A DNA stretch of 64,000 nt, taken from NCBI GenBank assembly GCA_032988165.1, contig JANTQF010000001.1, positions 186,001 through 250,000 on the forward strand, given 5' to 3'. This DNA comes from Emmonsiellopsis sp. PD_33. Lineage: Eukaryota; Ascomycota; Eurotiomycetes; Onygenales; Ajellomycetaceae. Below the pieces are notes generated by a model. That model did no database searches, was not told the DNA's origin, and worked only from the letters and a program-made list of their open reading frames with translations. Of this stretch, positions 1 through 9,949 are shown piece by piece. The first letter of the stretch is position 1. The number at the start of each line of letters is the position of its first letter. The position numbers and the translations under genes were made by a program.

Positions 1-344
1 GACTTAGCAAGTTAGAATTTTAAATAACACAGAAGTTATAAGTGCTACTAATATTTTATTGAAGAATCAACACCAGCCACCTACAGATAACAGTTATTAA
101 GATAGAGATAAATAGTATGTACATTTAAAGGCATTATATTACTACATGTTGTCTAGTCTTATTAGCAACATTTACATTATAATAGGAAGTTTGGAGGCAG
201 ATAATGCTGCAGCTCTATGAGAGAAGATTAACATTAAATATACTATATCTCTTGCTTGTCACTAAGAACTCTGTGATAGTTTAGAGGATATATATTATAA
301 TTTTTTTCTTTTGAGACTTAAAGAGTTCTAGAAAGCTTTTATTA

Positions 345-1072
345 AAACTCACATGAATGAGTTCTTTTCCACAGGCCAGAATATAATTATTAATATTAGT
401 ATTAATAATCTGATGAAGCAGTTAACAAACCATTCTACTAGAGATTTAAAATTAAAGAATTTAAATAATAGTATTATAAATGCTATCAATTTGAATTTCA
501 ATTCCAATCTAAATTCCAATAAACAATGTGAACACTGTGAGAAGACAGATTATATAAAAAAGAAATATTAGGATCTTTACTCTAAGAATAAATTAGATTG
601 AGTGAAGGTAAATGATGCAAATAATAGTTGCAGAGGCAAGAACTATAAATATGGCAAAAATAAGAATAAGAATAAGGCTAAGGAGGATGATAAGAACTCT
701 AGTGATTCAAAGAAGAAAGATGAGAAGAAGAACCTCATAAATAGCTAACCTAGCTCTATAAATATTATAATATTATGTAAAGAGCATAATAAATTTTATT
801 CTACTTTTATCACATATAGTTCTATCTTTTAACCTTGATATCTCAATATATGTGCCAGCTTCAACATGATAGATGAATCTCAGTCTTTTTCATACATTAA
901 TATATTTAATGGTAATCTCATAATTGATTCTGCCATGAGTGGTGAAGAGCACATTAAGGAAATTAAAAGCATTATTTTAGGCATAAATAATAGTAATATC
1001 ATCATTAAGAATACTTATTGCTCTGATAGATGCAGTACTACAGGTTCAGCATTTTCAGAAGATAGGATGTGA
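345..1072 (+). pseudogene. Copia gag-protease fragment
   Basis: Two reading segments (353-571 and 866-1072) carry gag and protease residues of the Copia element. The first contains FFSTGQN and ends in a degenerate zinc knuckle CEHCEKTDYIK, in which the usual His is replaced by Tyr. Between them lies a Lys/Asn/Asp-rich linker with stops. The second includes IIDSAMSGEEH, corresponding to the aspartic protease DSG motif with Gly changed to Ala. A similar gag stretch (FHSTGQNDMNN) is found on the minus strand near 48080, so the family is present at least twice here. Confidence 0.7.
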
Positions 1073-1142
1073 GATTTTCATCTACCTGCATGACTCCCAG
1101 AAGCTGAAGAATAAGCTTCCCCCCCTCCATACCTGAGTTTAT

Positions 1143-3030
1143 AAACTCATTGGATATAATGGGACATTTATATATTACCTTTAGAATCCTGAGTCAGATA
1201 AGATCCTTATCACCAGTGATGTTCATTTTGTAGAGGAAGAAAACACTCCTAAATATGTCAAAGCTCTAAAAACTGATACTCTTACCCCTAAAGCTAATAA
1301 TTGCATGTATATAGTTGAGAATAATCCCATAGCTCCCAAAGATTTACAAGCTAAATGAATTTAACCTACAGAAGTATTTATAGCTTACATCTCATCTCCC
1401 ACTGATAACATTCTAAAATTATATAAAGATATAATATCACAATCAGACAGAGAATATTAGAAGAAATCAATGCAGTATAAGATATCTAATTTAGAATGTC
1501 AGAACATCTAGCATCTCATCCCTCATTCTGATATACCTATTAGAGATTCTATTACATCAGGTTATTAGATATTCATTGAGAAAGATCATTCTAAACATTC
1601 AAATGTAGATTCAGATAGAATTCTATGAAAATCTTATTAGATAGTTTGTAGTAACTGGCTTGAAAAGGGTAGTAGAAAGAAGACCTATACCTCTATAGTT
1701 ATTAATACTACAAACTACTTAATATTCATAATAGCTATAAAACTCAGTTGGACCCTTCATCAGATGAATGTAGTAATAGTATATCTGCACAGCCATCTAG
1801 GTAAAACAATTTACACACATTAATCTACTAGATTTAAATATAGTACTTAAGGAATACTCATCTGCACAGTTGAGAGTAGTCTATACAGACTAGACCCTGC
1901 TATGAAGATTTGGTATGACTATTTAACAACTTATTTTATTTAAATGGGATTTAAAGTTAGTTCTTATGACTCTACACTTTAGATTCACACAATGAAGCCA
2001 CATCTCTATGTTATAATTTACATGAATGACTTGAATATCATATTGAAACAACCTAAGGAAGCTGATTGAATAGTGGGAGCTCTCATGAAGAAGCTTGAGA
2101 TTAAAGATTTAAAAAAACCTAAGAAATATTTTGAGATGAAGGTCTATTACTTACCTGAGAGTATAAAATTAACACATTAACATTACATTGAGTGTCTGGT
2201 AGAGGATTTCTACCTAGATGATGCTATCTTAGTTAGTACACCTATTAAGGAGTCTTTTCATATAGATAACATTCTCATGTTAGATAGCAAAGTCAGATTT
2301 ACAAAACAATGATATCAGCATGGAGTTGGATGTCTTCAGTATCTAGCCATTAAATCTCAGCTAGATATTATACAAGTAGTGTCTCTTCTTGGCCAGCATA
2401 GTGTGAACTCTACCTTAAAGTCCTGGAAAGCTTTACTACATATTATTTGCTATCTCAAGGGATCTGTGGATCTCAGACTGTTCTATAGATATAATAGTGC
2501 AATTAATAGCTCAAAAGAATTTCTGAATATCAACTACCTATCCATCAGATACACTAATTCAGACTGGATAGACATTATGAATGAAGATTAGAAATCAACA
2601 TCTAGTTACATCTTCATACTTACAGGCATGCCTGTATTATAGTGATTCATCAAATAGCCCTGTATTTCTCTTTCATCAAATGAGGCTAAATACATAACTT
2701 TCAGTGAGGCCATTCATAAAGCTTCCTGAATTCATAACCTTATGATAGAATTCAATTGGATCCCCCCATCTCCTACTATATCAATCTATATAGATAATAA
2801 AGGTGCTATTAATCTTACTCAAGTAGCTATTATAACCACTAGAAGTAAGCATATTGAAATGTGTTTCCATTAATCTTATTCTTAGTTAAAAAATGAGGTT
2901 ATATTAATAGAATGAATTCCTACTGTGGATATGGCCACAGATGAACTTATGAAGCTGTTGGGTGCTATTAGATTTATACATTTCTTAATTTTACTAGGGT
3001 TTTCTAGTGAGAAAGATGGGAAATAATAAT
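1143..3030 (+). pseudogene. Copia reverse transcriptase / RNase H
   Basis: Broken pol 3' half of the Copia element. Recognisable blocks are SDVHFVEEE (about 1215, integrase/RT linker), SLYRLDPAMKIWYDYL (about 1880), YVIIYMNDLN (about 2010; the catalytic YVDD box altered to YMND), the conserved block around LGQHSVNST (about 2390), and the RNase H region with NSDWIDI (about 2555) and SLSSNEAKY (about 2675). Several frameshifts and more than ten stops make it non-functional. The order RT then RNase H next to the 3' LTR is the usual end of a Copia element. Confidence 0.85.
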
Positions 3031-3121
3031 TTGGTTATATATCTAAGATTTTCTATATTAAATAGTGGCATGGTTTTTACATGAGATCTATGTTTTTTGC
3101 ACAGCTATATTTGAGGGGGGG

Positions 3122-3300
3122 TGTTGACTGTAGGCTGCTCTAGTCCTGAAGTAACTTAGCATGTAGATGAATCACATATTACCACATATTCTTAACATAT
3201 CCTTCCTATGTGATCTACCTGTTTCATTTACCCCTGAACCTCTGAGTAAGTGCCAAAAGCAAAACACACCCAAAAAGAATTAACAATTAAAAATATCACT
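3122..3300 (+). repeat. Copia 3' LTR start
   Basis: Begins TGTTGACTG immediately after the polypurine tract, as expected for an LTR. Its first part (CCTGAAGTAACTTAGCATG, 3146-3164) recurs in near-identical form at 49230-49260, supporting a repeat. The 3' end of the LTR is not recognised, so the end coordinate is a guess. The stretch on to about 3640 has no readable gene. Confidence 0.5.
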
Positions 3301-3639
3301 TATGCCTATAATCAAATGAGTACAGCCTTATAGTCACCAAAAGCATTATTATCCCAGTAGCCAGTTAATTTAAGTGTATGTAAATTGATGAGATGAATAT
3401 TGAAATAATTGATTTCAACATCATAAGAGGAAAGTATCAAGAAATGGCATATAAAAGTTGAACAAAAGTATCAATTAATAAGCATATTAAGGGATTAAAT
3501 AGTAGCTTAGTGGAATTAATGACCACTCTAGTCTTTAAGTTAGATGATAGATACTTAATCATGAAAATATAATATAATAAAAGGAATGTAAGATTGAATT
3601 AAAACTGTACACTCTAAAGAATATATATTAGAAAAATGA

Positions 3640-4860
3640 AGATCATATAGATGAATAACATCTATTTGTTATTTGATAAAGGTATTATTACTCTATGATA
3701 AGAATATCTTAATAATCATTAAGTTCATCAGGAAAGTTGATTGTCCAATTAATGTAAATCCACCATCAGAGAGGAGGTAAATATACAAGTCATAAAATCA
3801 GTTGTAATATCATTCCTGGAGGATTTCTTCAGTTAAACTGTTGGAAATAATTACAAGATAATCCTCATCATTATTAACATCTTATAGAAGTAACATATAG
3901 ATTAGGTATTTCTAGCCATCAAAAAGAATGAGCTTCTGAACACAAGAATACCTAATAAACTGAGTGTCATATTGAATTGAAGTCATAATTCTGTAAATGA
4001 AATTATCAGTTTGAAGGTCATGTGCTGTGAGAATTAGAGGGTCATTTCAAGTAATATAAAGCTTGATTTACCCAACTAGGTATGAATGTTCATCTATGGA
4101 ATGTAACTATAACTATTGCCCAGTTTTGAGGAATATAATAATAGTGCTGAAGGCCATTTTAGTGGTTATTAAGAACTCAGGGTGATATAAGAGTGTATGG
4201 AAAAAAGAGAAAAGAATGAGAGGAGAAGGGAGGGAAGGGAAGAGAATAAAAAAAGAGAGATCATATATCTTACTTGAGATGATTACATTCATTAGGATCA
4301 TATTCTTCATAATTAGATTCACAATGAAGGCATAAGACCTCAGAGGCAGAAAGAAAGATGTCTGTACAATAAAAATTAAATTTAATATTTAATTGAAGTA
4401 TGGTGAGTGTTTTAAGAGTGTTGCCATTAAATATCCCCCAGTATATATGATACTTAGAGTTAAAAGCCATATAATTACCTATAAATAGAAAGTAGTCACT
4501 ATGGCTAAGCTCATACAGTGATCTTAGCTTGGTGTGTTTGAAATCATAATTCATCTTAGCTATATACAAAAGTTAGTAAAGATAAAACTACTGAGTGGAA
4601 AGATACTATTCCAACACATCTAATTCCTCATAATATTAAGCTTTAATCTGGTGACTAAGAGGTATGGAATTTTTAATATCCTTAATGTGATGCAGCCAGT
4701 GGTGTAGCCAGCCATACTTCTTAATCCACAATGAGATGTATGTTTTCCATACTTTACAGACAAACTTAAATTGATAGATATTATTAGGCTCAAAATTCTC
4801 TAGAATCTGGTAAAGAATATCTTAATTAAGGTATTAAATGGGATTAAGACATTTTATAGA
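3640..4860 (-). pseudogene. F-box family protein, copy 1
   Basis: Member of a family repeated at least eight times in the window. F-box proteins normally recruit substrates to SCF ubiquitin ligases; that role is inferred from the N-terminal motif only. Reading the minus strand from about 4830, an F-box-like segment (ILYQILENFEPNNIYQFKF, then VCKVW) is followed by KKYGWLHHW and the conserved block FIGNYMAFNSKYHIYWGIF (4480-4400). Further down is HSYLVG.IKLYIT (about 4100-4040), shared with the other copies. The N-terminal half is the best preserved of the family. Stops and frame changes interrupt the C-terminal half. Confidence 0.6.
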
Positions 4861-5409
4861 TAGTTCTTTTTGAGAGGAATAGGAGTCACTTTGATTGATG
4901 TCTCCTATTTTTTTTTATTGCTTAAAAAAAAATGACTCATTGCAGGATGATGTAAATGAAAAGGGGAGAAATAGTATAGATAAAAGTTAATATTATCTAA
5001 AGGTAGATTTAGTATTTATTAGTCATTATAATCAGTATATATAGCTCAGCAGAGTAGGTTATTTAATTGAAATCAGCTTGAATTTTAATAGAATGCAGCA
5101 AAAAAAGTGGGTGAAGCTATAATATGAGTAAAAGCATCAGCAATTTTTTTTTAAGCTAGGAGCTGACTAGGAGCAGCTTAGTAGCTTTAGCAAGACTTAG
5201 TAGCTTAGCTCATCTCTCTAATCTGTACATCAGCCTCATGATCTGTGCCAGCTAGGGGCTTAGCATTTCCAGAAACTTCACATCTCTCTGGAACACTATG
5301 AATTATGACTGGTGTGTATGAGTTATTCTTTTCAAAACTTATAATATATCTACAAGTTCCATAATTTATAATATAGCATGCTATTCAAAATTAACTGTCT
5401 TCATTAAAT
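4861..5409. other. Gene-free AT-rich spacer
   Basis: No coding signal seen. It contains an A-run (4921-4931) and a stretch rich in AGCTTAG/TAGCTTAG words (5155-5215) that resemble decayed forms of the palindromic motif found just downstream. Confidence 0.4.
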
Positions 5410-5532
5410 GTATCCTTCAATTGACACACTTTCCTCAATTAACATACTATCCTTGATTAGCACTCATCCAGCACAACATCCTCAATTAACACACTCCCCT
5501 GATTAACATATCATCCTCAATTCACACACTGT
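5410..5532. repeat. Degenerate minisatellite, about 19-bp unit
   Basis: About six imperfect copies of a unit like ATCCTCAATTAACACACT in tandem. It lies next to the palindrome cluster at 5537-5636 and marks the left edge of the palindrome-bearing block. Short subterminal repeats of this kind are typical near the ends of CMC-type DNA transposons, but no terminal inverted repeat was recognised. Confidence 0.6.
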
Positions 5533-5640
5533 CCTTAGCTTAAGCTAAGGATAGTTAATACTGCATTATTATACTCTCCTCAGCTTAAGCTAAAAATAGT
5601 TAATACTGCATTACCATACTCTTCTCAGCTTAAGCTAAGG
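5533..5640. repeat. Three palindromes spaced 45 bp apart
   Basis: The core AGCTTAAGCT occurs at 5537-5546, 5582-5591 and 5627-5636, exactly 45 bp apart. Each sits in a unit that also contains TAGTTAATACTGCATTA. This is a tandem triplication containing the palindrome that recurs up to 19.8 kb, and it follows the 3' end of the gene at 5650-7557. Confidence 0.8.
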
Positions 5641-5649
5641 ACAGTAAAC

Positions 5650-7557
5650 CCATAACCATATTAATATGATTAATATTTACAACCTGCAAACATAATAACT
5701 ACTATTTAATATCCTCAAGATCTTCAATTAAATCAACAAAAGCACTTTCAATAAACTGTGCTTGCTCCTCCTCAACTATTACCTCTCTTCCTACTATTTT
5801 TATTACCTTTTTCTACAAGAGCTCTGCCACCTTCATCTTCTATAACTTCCTCTATTTACACCATGTATTATACATTCATTTGTATACCCCTGCACCATAT
5901 GTTAGTACCAATTAATATTATATTCAGTAAATGATAACTTACACTTACTCTGAAAAGCCTCCATCTTGGATATCTTATGCATCTCTGTCCCTTCATACTC
6001 TGTTATCACATGGTATATCTCACCTGCTATCACCACCACTACTCCAGCTGAAATTAAATTAAACCACTTTGCTATTAGAGGATGAACACTAAGCCTAAAT
6101 CCTCTCCAGCCAAAGAAATACTTTACAATACCTCATACAATAACATCAGACAGAAAACAACCCTTTGCATTCTATACACTGCAAGTTAGTACACACATGC
6201 ATATGTACAGACTCCTATGACACATACCTTTTCTTCTCTAGATACAGTCATAAAGTTATCATTTTTTAATAACTGTGCAATCTGTGCCTTCAGATCACTG
6301 GATTCAGTAAAGTGGTATATATCTACTACCTCATAAAATCATGCATTGAAATGCAACCATCAGCTACCCACATCATCAATGATTTATTACATGTTAGATA
6401 GTAATCTTCCATCTAATAGTAGTAATCCTATACATACCTCTCTTGCCTCCTCAGGTGATAGGATCTATGACACATTATCTTCATCACCAATCTCTAACCT
6501 AAACTTACTCTTATCCTGACTATCACAATTCCTAGTAAATAGCCAAGCACTGAGGATCAGGTGATTCATATGGTTCTTACCCACTATCAAGGGCCATAAT
6601 GTTAGTCACACATCAAGCTTATATTCTCAGTTAACCCCAGTAAATAACTATGTAGACAAGAGGTCCTTTATCATGTTTAAAACTCTTCTGTTTATTACTG
6701 AACAGTCTGTCTTATTCCATCTTGTAACCTCTGTTCATCCCAAGTCCTAAATAATATTTCCACCCACAAGTTCATAGTATAGCCCTGCAGCTAGATCAAG
6801 CTCTAATCTATCTTTACCTTCCAAACTAGTACTTCCATCATCCAATGTAGCTTGTAATAGAATACTATTAGTCCTCCACCTCTTAAAACCTCTATCTGCA
6901 TTTAGGTCAAAATCATCATCAGAAAAATCCTACTCTATAGTTCCTAGTAGTCAGCATTTCTTGCATAGAAAGGTAGAATAATGAATCATACTTACTATAT
7001 CATCATAACATGTTAATTCTTCTAACTTCTTTAACCTCTCTGTGTCAATCTCTGTATCACCACTGTGACTCTTGAAGCTCTGCTACAAACAAGTTTGTTG
7101 ATGGTTAGCCCAACTCAGATGTGTATTGAGGCCTTCAGATTGGCTCAAGGTGGTTAGTAATAACTACAGAAAGTTACTATTACTCACTATTGATTGTGAT
7201 GCTCATGGATATCTAGCTGATGATTCCTAAACCCCTAAATATCAATAAGAACTAGTATTAGAAGGATATAGGCAAATAATCAACCTGAAATACATTCTAC
7301 TACTCTAACAGAGCTAGGTTAATAGTATCACTCTGGGAATCAATTCATCTACCAGGCTGATGACATCCATTCTGTTGACCTAAATCAGAAGGCTCTAATG
7401 ATGATAATGCTAATTAGCTAGCTATAATGTTTTAACTATCATTAGCATCCAACTCTCTACAAGGAGGTGAGGATGCTATCCTTCTCCCAACAGCCTGAAA
7501 ATCATGCCCCTAACCATTAACTATATTTACTTCAGATTATTTCCATGGTGGAGCCAT
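5650..7557 (-). pseudogene. Multi-exon fungal gene of unknown function (possibly DUF6532-like)
   Basis: Degenerate spliced gene. The start is taken at the ATG complement of 7555-7557 (MAPPWK), 60 bp from the palindrome at 7617. Readable exons include LKKLEELTCYDDI (about 7030), DDDFDLNADRGFKRW (about 6910), INRRVLNMIKDLLST (about 6690), VGKNHMNHLILSAWLFTR (about 6570) and GIVKYFFGWRGFRLSVHP (about 6120). Two well-formed introns are visible: 6179-6227 (49 nt) and 5890-5948 (59 nt), each with GT, a TACTAAC branch site and CAG. Stops are mainly TGA/TAG where Arg, Trp or Gln would fit. The C-terminal pattern loosely resembles the agaricomycete DUF6532 proteins; this is a weak inference and no function is assigned. 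Confidence 0.55.
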
Positions 7558-7609
7558 TCTACTCTTATTTGGGTTCTATTATCTTGTATTCAGTATGTTA
7601 TCAGCAGAT

Positions 7610-7786
7610 AGACCTCAGCTTAAGCTCAGCTCCAGCTTAAGTAAAGGATTGTATAGAATTTAGGTGGGTAGTTGAGACTCATATTAGCTGTGATCAGGAT
7701 GTGAGAAGTATCTATAATGTTCCAGTCAGTATATTTCAAGCACAGAGTTCTCAGCTTAAGCTAGGGCTGAGCTTAAGCTGAGGTCT
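7610..7786. repeat. 21-bp inverted repeat built on the palindromic motif
   Basis: 7610-7630 and 7766-7786 are perfect reverse complements (21 bp), both containing CCTCAGCTTAAGCTCAGC or its complement. Further copies of the core lie inside (7634, partial; 7753-7762). The pair sits between the start of the gene at 7557 and the end of the gene at 8869-8040, so it could be a shared 5'/3' control region or a small non-autonomous insertion. Confidence 0.75.
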
Positions 7787-8039
7787 GTACATAGTTTTGA
7801 GCCTGTAGTTCATACTCATCTAAGATTCTTATACAACATTGACATTTGATTGGGTGCAACAGTAGGCATAGAAGAAGAAGAAGAAAGTTAGAGAGTAAGA
7901 AGTGCTGGTAAACTTTACCTGTGAAGTAAAGTTTGCATTCATGTAAGTAAGAATATAAATAAAGAACCATACATAACACATCATCCACCAATTAGTAACA
8001 GACATGAGTGCCTCTTTTCACCAGTAAGTTCAAGTTAGC

Positions 8040-8869
8040 CTTCTTCTCCTGGCAGTATTAATAACAGTAAATTATAGTATACACACCAAAAACTCCAGCT
8101 TCAACACAATTTATTCCACTTTACTAGTAATATAGAACTTATATTATTTCCATCCATTGGCATCCATCTCTTTCATTACTGTTTGAAAAGAATGTTCACC
8201 ACATATCTGCATCAGATCAAACTGACTAAAGCCTAGATACCATATTTTGTACTGATTGTGGGTTATTAAAAGCTCACTTTCAATAAGTCAGTAAAGAAGG
8301 CTTAACTGTACACAGTCCAAGTCATTTCATACATTAGTCTTCTTTTTATTTGCCTCTGATATTAAATTATTTACCAGACACATTACTGCTGAACTCATTT
8401 CAAGATTATGTATAGTAATCTGCTAGGCACATATTAAAATCCTCTCCTGCTACTCTTGCCTCTAAACATTCAGATTAGCAATGCTATCCTGATCCTCTGG
8501 TTAGCTATCCAGTGACATACAGTAATTATCTTGATTAGAAGTTACTATGCTATTAAGTAACCTCTTATTCCTCCATGACTTATGTCATCTCTAGTTGTTC
8601 TTGCACCACCACACTATAGCATCCAGGCAATTTTCCCTGACCAGAAATGGGATATTTTAGAATATCATAGGGTAGCTCTCAAACACATACTTAAACACCA
8701 GCAGCAGTTTCCCCTTGCTTTGCTCCCTTCATAAATTCAAACTAAGAAGCTCATACTTTGCCATTCCCCTCTTCAACAACATATATATATCATGATATGC
8801 TGCACTATCAACCTTTAAGAATGCCTTAACCTTGAGTATCATCCACTCACATAGTATGGCCTGTGACAT
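8040..8869 (-). pseudogene. Unknown fungal gene, about 270 codons
   Basis: Starts MSQAILCEW at the ATG complement of 8867-8869 and reads as one frame with few stops (VRENCLDAIVWWCKNN about 8600, SSAVMCLVNNLISEANKKK about 8360, SQFDLMQICGEHSFQTVM about 8200). I do not recognise the family. It is basic/hydrophilic with no membrane segment. Same strand as its neighbours, and the palindrome at 9080 lies 211 bp upstream. Stops are TGA/TAG/TAA at apparent Arg or Gln positions, as in the other genes of the block. It could be an upstream exon set of the gene at 7557, but the inverted repeat between them and a fresh MAPP start argue for two genes. Confidence 0.5.
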
Positions 8870-9074
8870 GTTCAAAAAACTCACATATTATAGATGAGAG
8901 GTTAAAGAGACACACAATTTATATGTATAGTATGAAAAAAAAATAATAGGAATATGAAAATTGAATGCAGCAACATATAAGTAGATTATGTTATTACAAA
9001 CACATAACAACTATTTATTTATGTACAGATTACATCATTTCCACTCTAAATATCATACAACATGGGAAGCACAT

Positions 9075-9092
9075 CCCTCAGCTTAAGCCAGG
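9075..9092. repeat. Palindromic motif, decayed copy
   Basis: CCTCAGCTTAAGCCAGG: left half canonical, right half reading GCCAGG instead of GCTGAGG. It lies 211 bp upstream of the start at 8869. Confidence 0.65.
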
Positions 9093-9780
9093 CCACCCTG
9101 AATAGGGTATAAAATATAATATAAGGTGATAACTGACATCATTGTCCATCTCCCCACCACAATGATTAGAGAGATAGATGACAACTTTTTTGAAACTGAG
9201 TGCATCATAACAGGTCAATAGCATTTAAAGTTCAAACCACACAGTGGGTAGTAATAATTTATATTCAATTTCATACTAGCATACAAACTCCTCTATGTGA
9301 TAGTACTATTAGTGAATTTAGTATCAGAGTGTTAAGATCTCATTGGCTTGATATAGAGGGTGAGGCAGTCAGATTACATATATATATTTCTAAGGATGTA
9401 CATCATAATATAGCAGTATAATACTATCATCATAATCAATGTATCCAGCACCATTTAACTTTCCACAAGGAATTATGCCATCTTTAACAATGCAATTATA
9501 TAGTATCATCAAGTTTTAATGTGTTTTAGTCTAACAATAGAATCCCATCTGTCTTGAATGATGCTATGAACAAGAGATTTACTAAAGTATGTATGTATAT
9601 GTTTTAGATCACACTAAAAGTATCATTCACTTTAGTGGCTAAGTGGCCTAGTAAGGGTTAAAATCATGTCACCCAACTTTGAATATCAGTTTAAATCAAT
9701 ATAATTCTATTAACCCCTTTTTTTTTACCAACCCACCATAAAGGCCAGTAAAATCACCACAATATAATGTAACTGTAACA
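9093..9780. other. Intergenic, no gene recognised
   Basis: One open stretch on the plus strand (9200-9421, 73 codons) has fairly mixed composition, but no homologue is recognised and no neighbouring exons are seen. The rest is AT-rich spacer between the end of the transposase gene and the gene at 8869. Confidence 0.35.
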
Positions 9781-9781
9781 C

Positions 9782-9859
9782 AATGAGCACATTTCTCAGC
9801 TTAAGCCAGTCTGGCCTGCTGATCTGACCTGCTAGCTTAAGCTAAGAAATGTGCTCATT
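9782..9859. repeat. Large hairpin made of two palindromic motifs
   Basis: 9782-9806 and 9835-9859 are 25-bp reverse complements with a single mismatch. Each contains AGCTTAAGC plus the flank AATGAGCACATTTCT; the loop is 28 bp. It lies just beyond the 3' end of the minus-strand transposase gene, where it could act as a 3'-end hairpin or be a small insertion. The same flank word (GAGAAATGT) follows the palindrome at 17903. Confidence 0.85.
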
Positions 9860-9949
9860 ACATCACAGTGCAGCAAGAGAAAATGTGAGTATAACATGAT
9901 GTGACTCTAACTTCTTTGGGACTAGTATGTTTGACCTCTCTATCAACCT

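Larger units (their letters stand above)
1..3121 (+). mobile_element. Ty1/Copia retrotransposon remnant, internal region
   Basis: Internal part of a Copia-type LTR retrotransposon whose 5' end lies before the window. In order it shows a gag end with a zinc-knuckle-like C-x2-C (about 529-560), a protease-like IIDSAMSG (about 925), then a reverse transcriptase/RNase H stretch. It ends in a G-rich polypurine tract (3114-3121) directly before an LTR start. The integrase core is missing: the protease region ends near 1072 and the text resumes near 1140 with the integrase/RT linker, so an internal deletion is likely. Many in-frame stops are TAG/TAA at places where the frame expects Gln, which points to C-to-T change at CpA. 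Confidence 0.85.

Noticed and set aside
1..3030. Alternative genetic code with TAA/TAG as glutamine
   Set aside because: Many stops fit Gln, but other stops fit Arg or Trp, frameshifts are present, and Gln is also encoded by CAA/CAG in the same element. Mutation of CAA/CAG explains it better.
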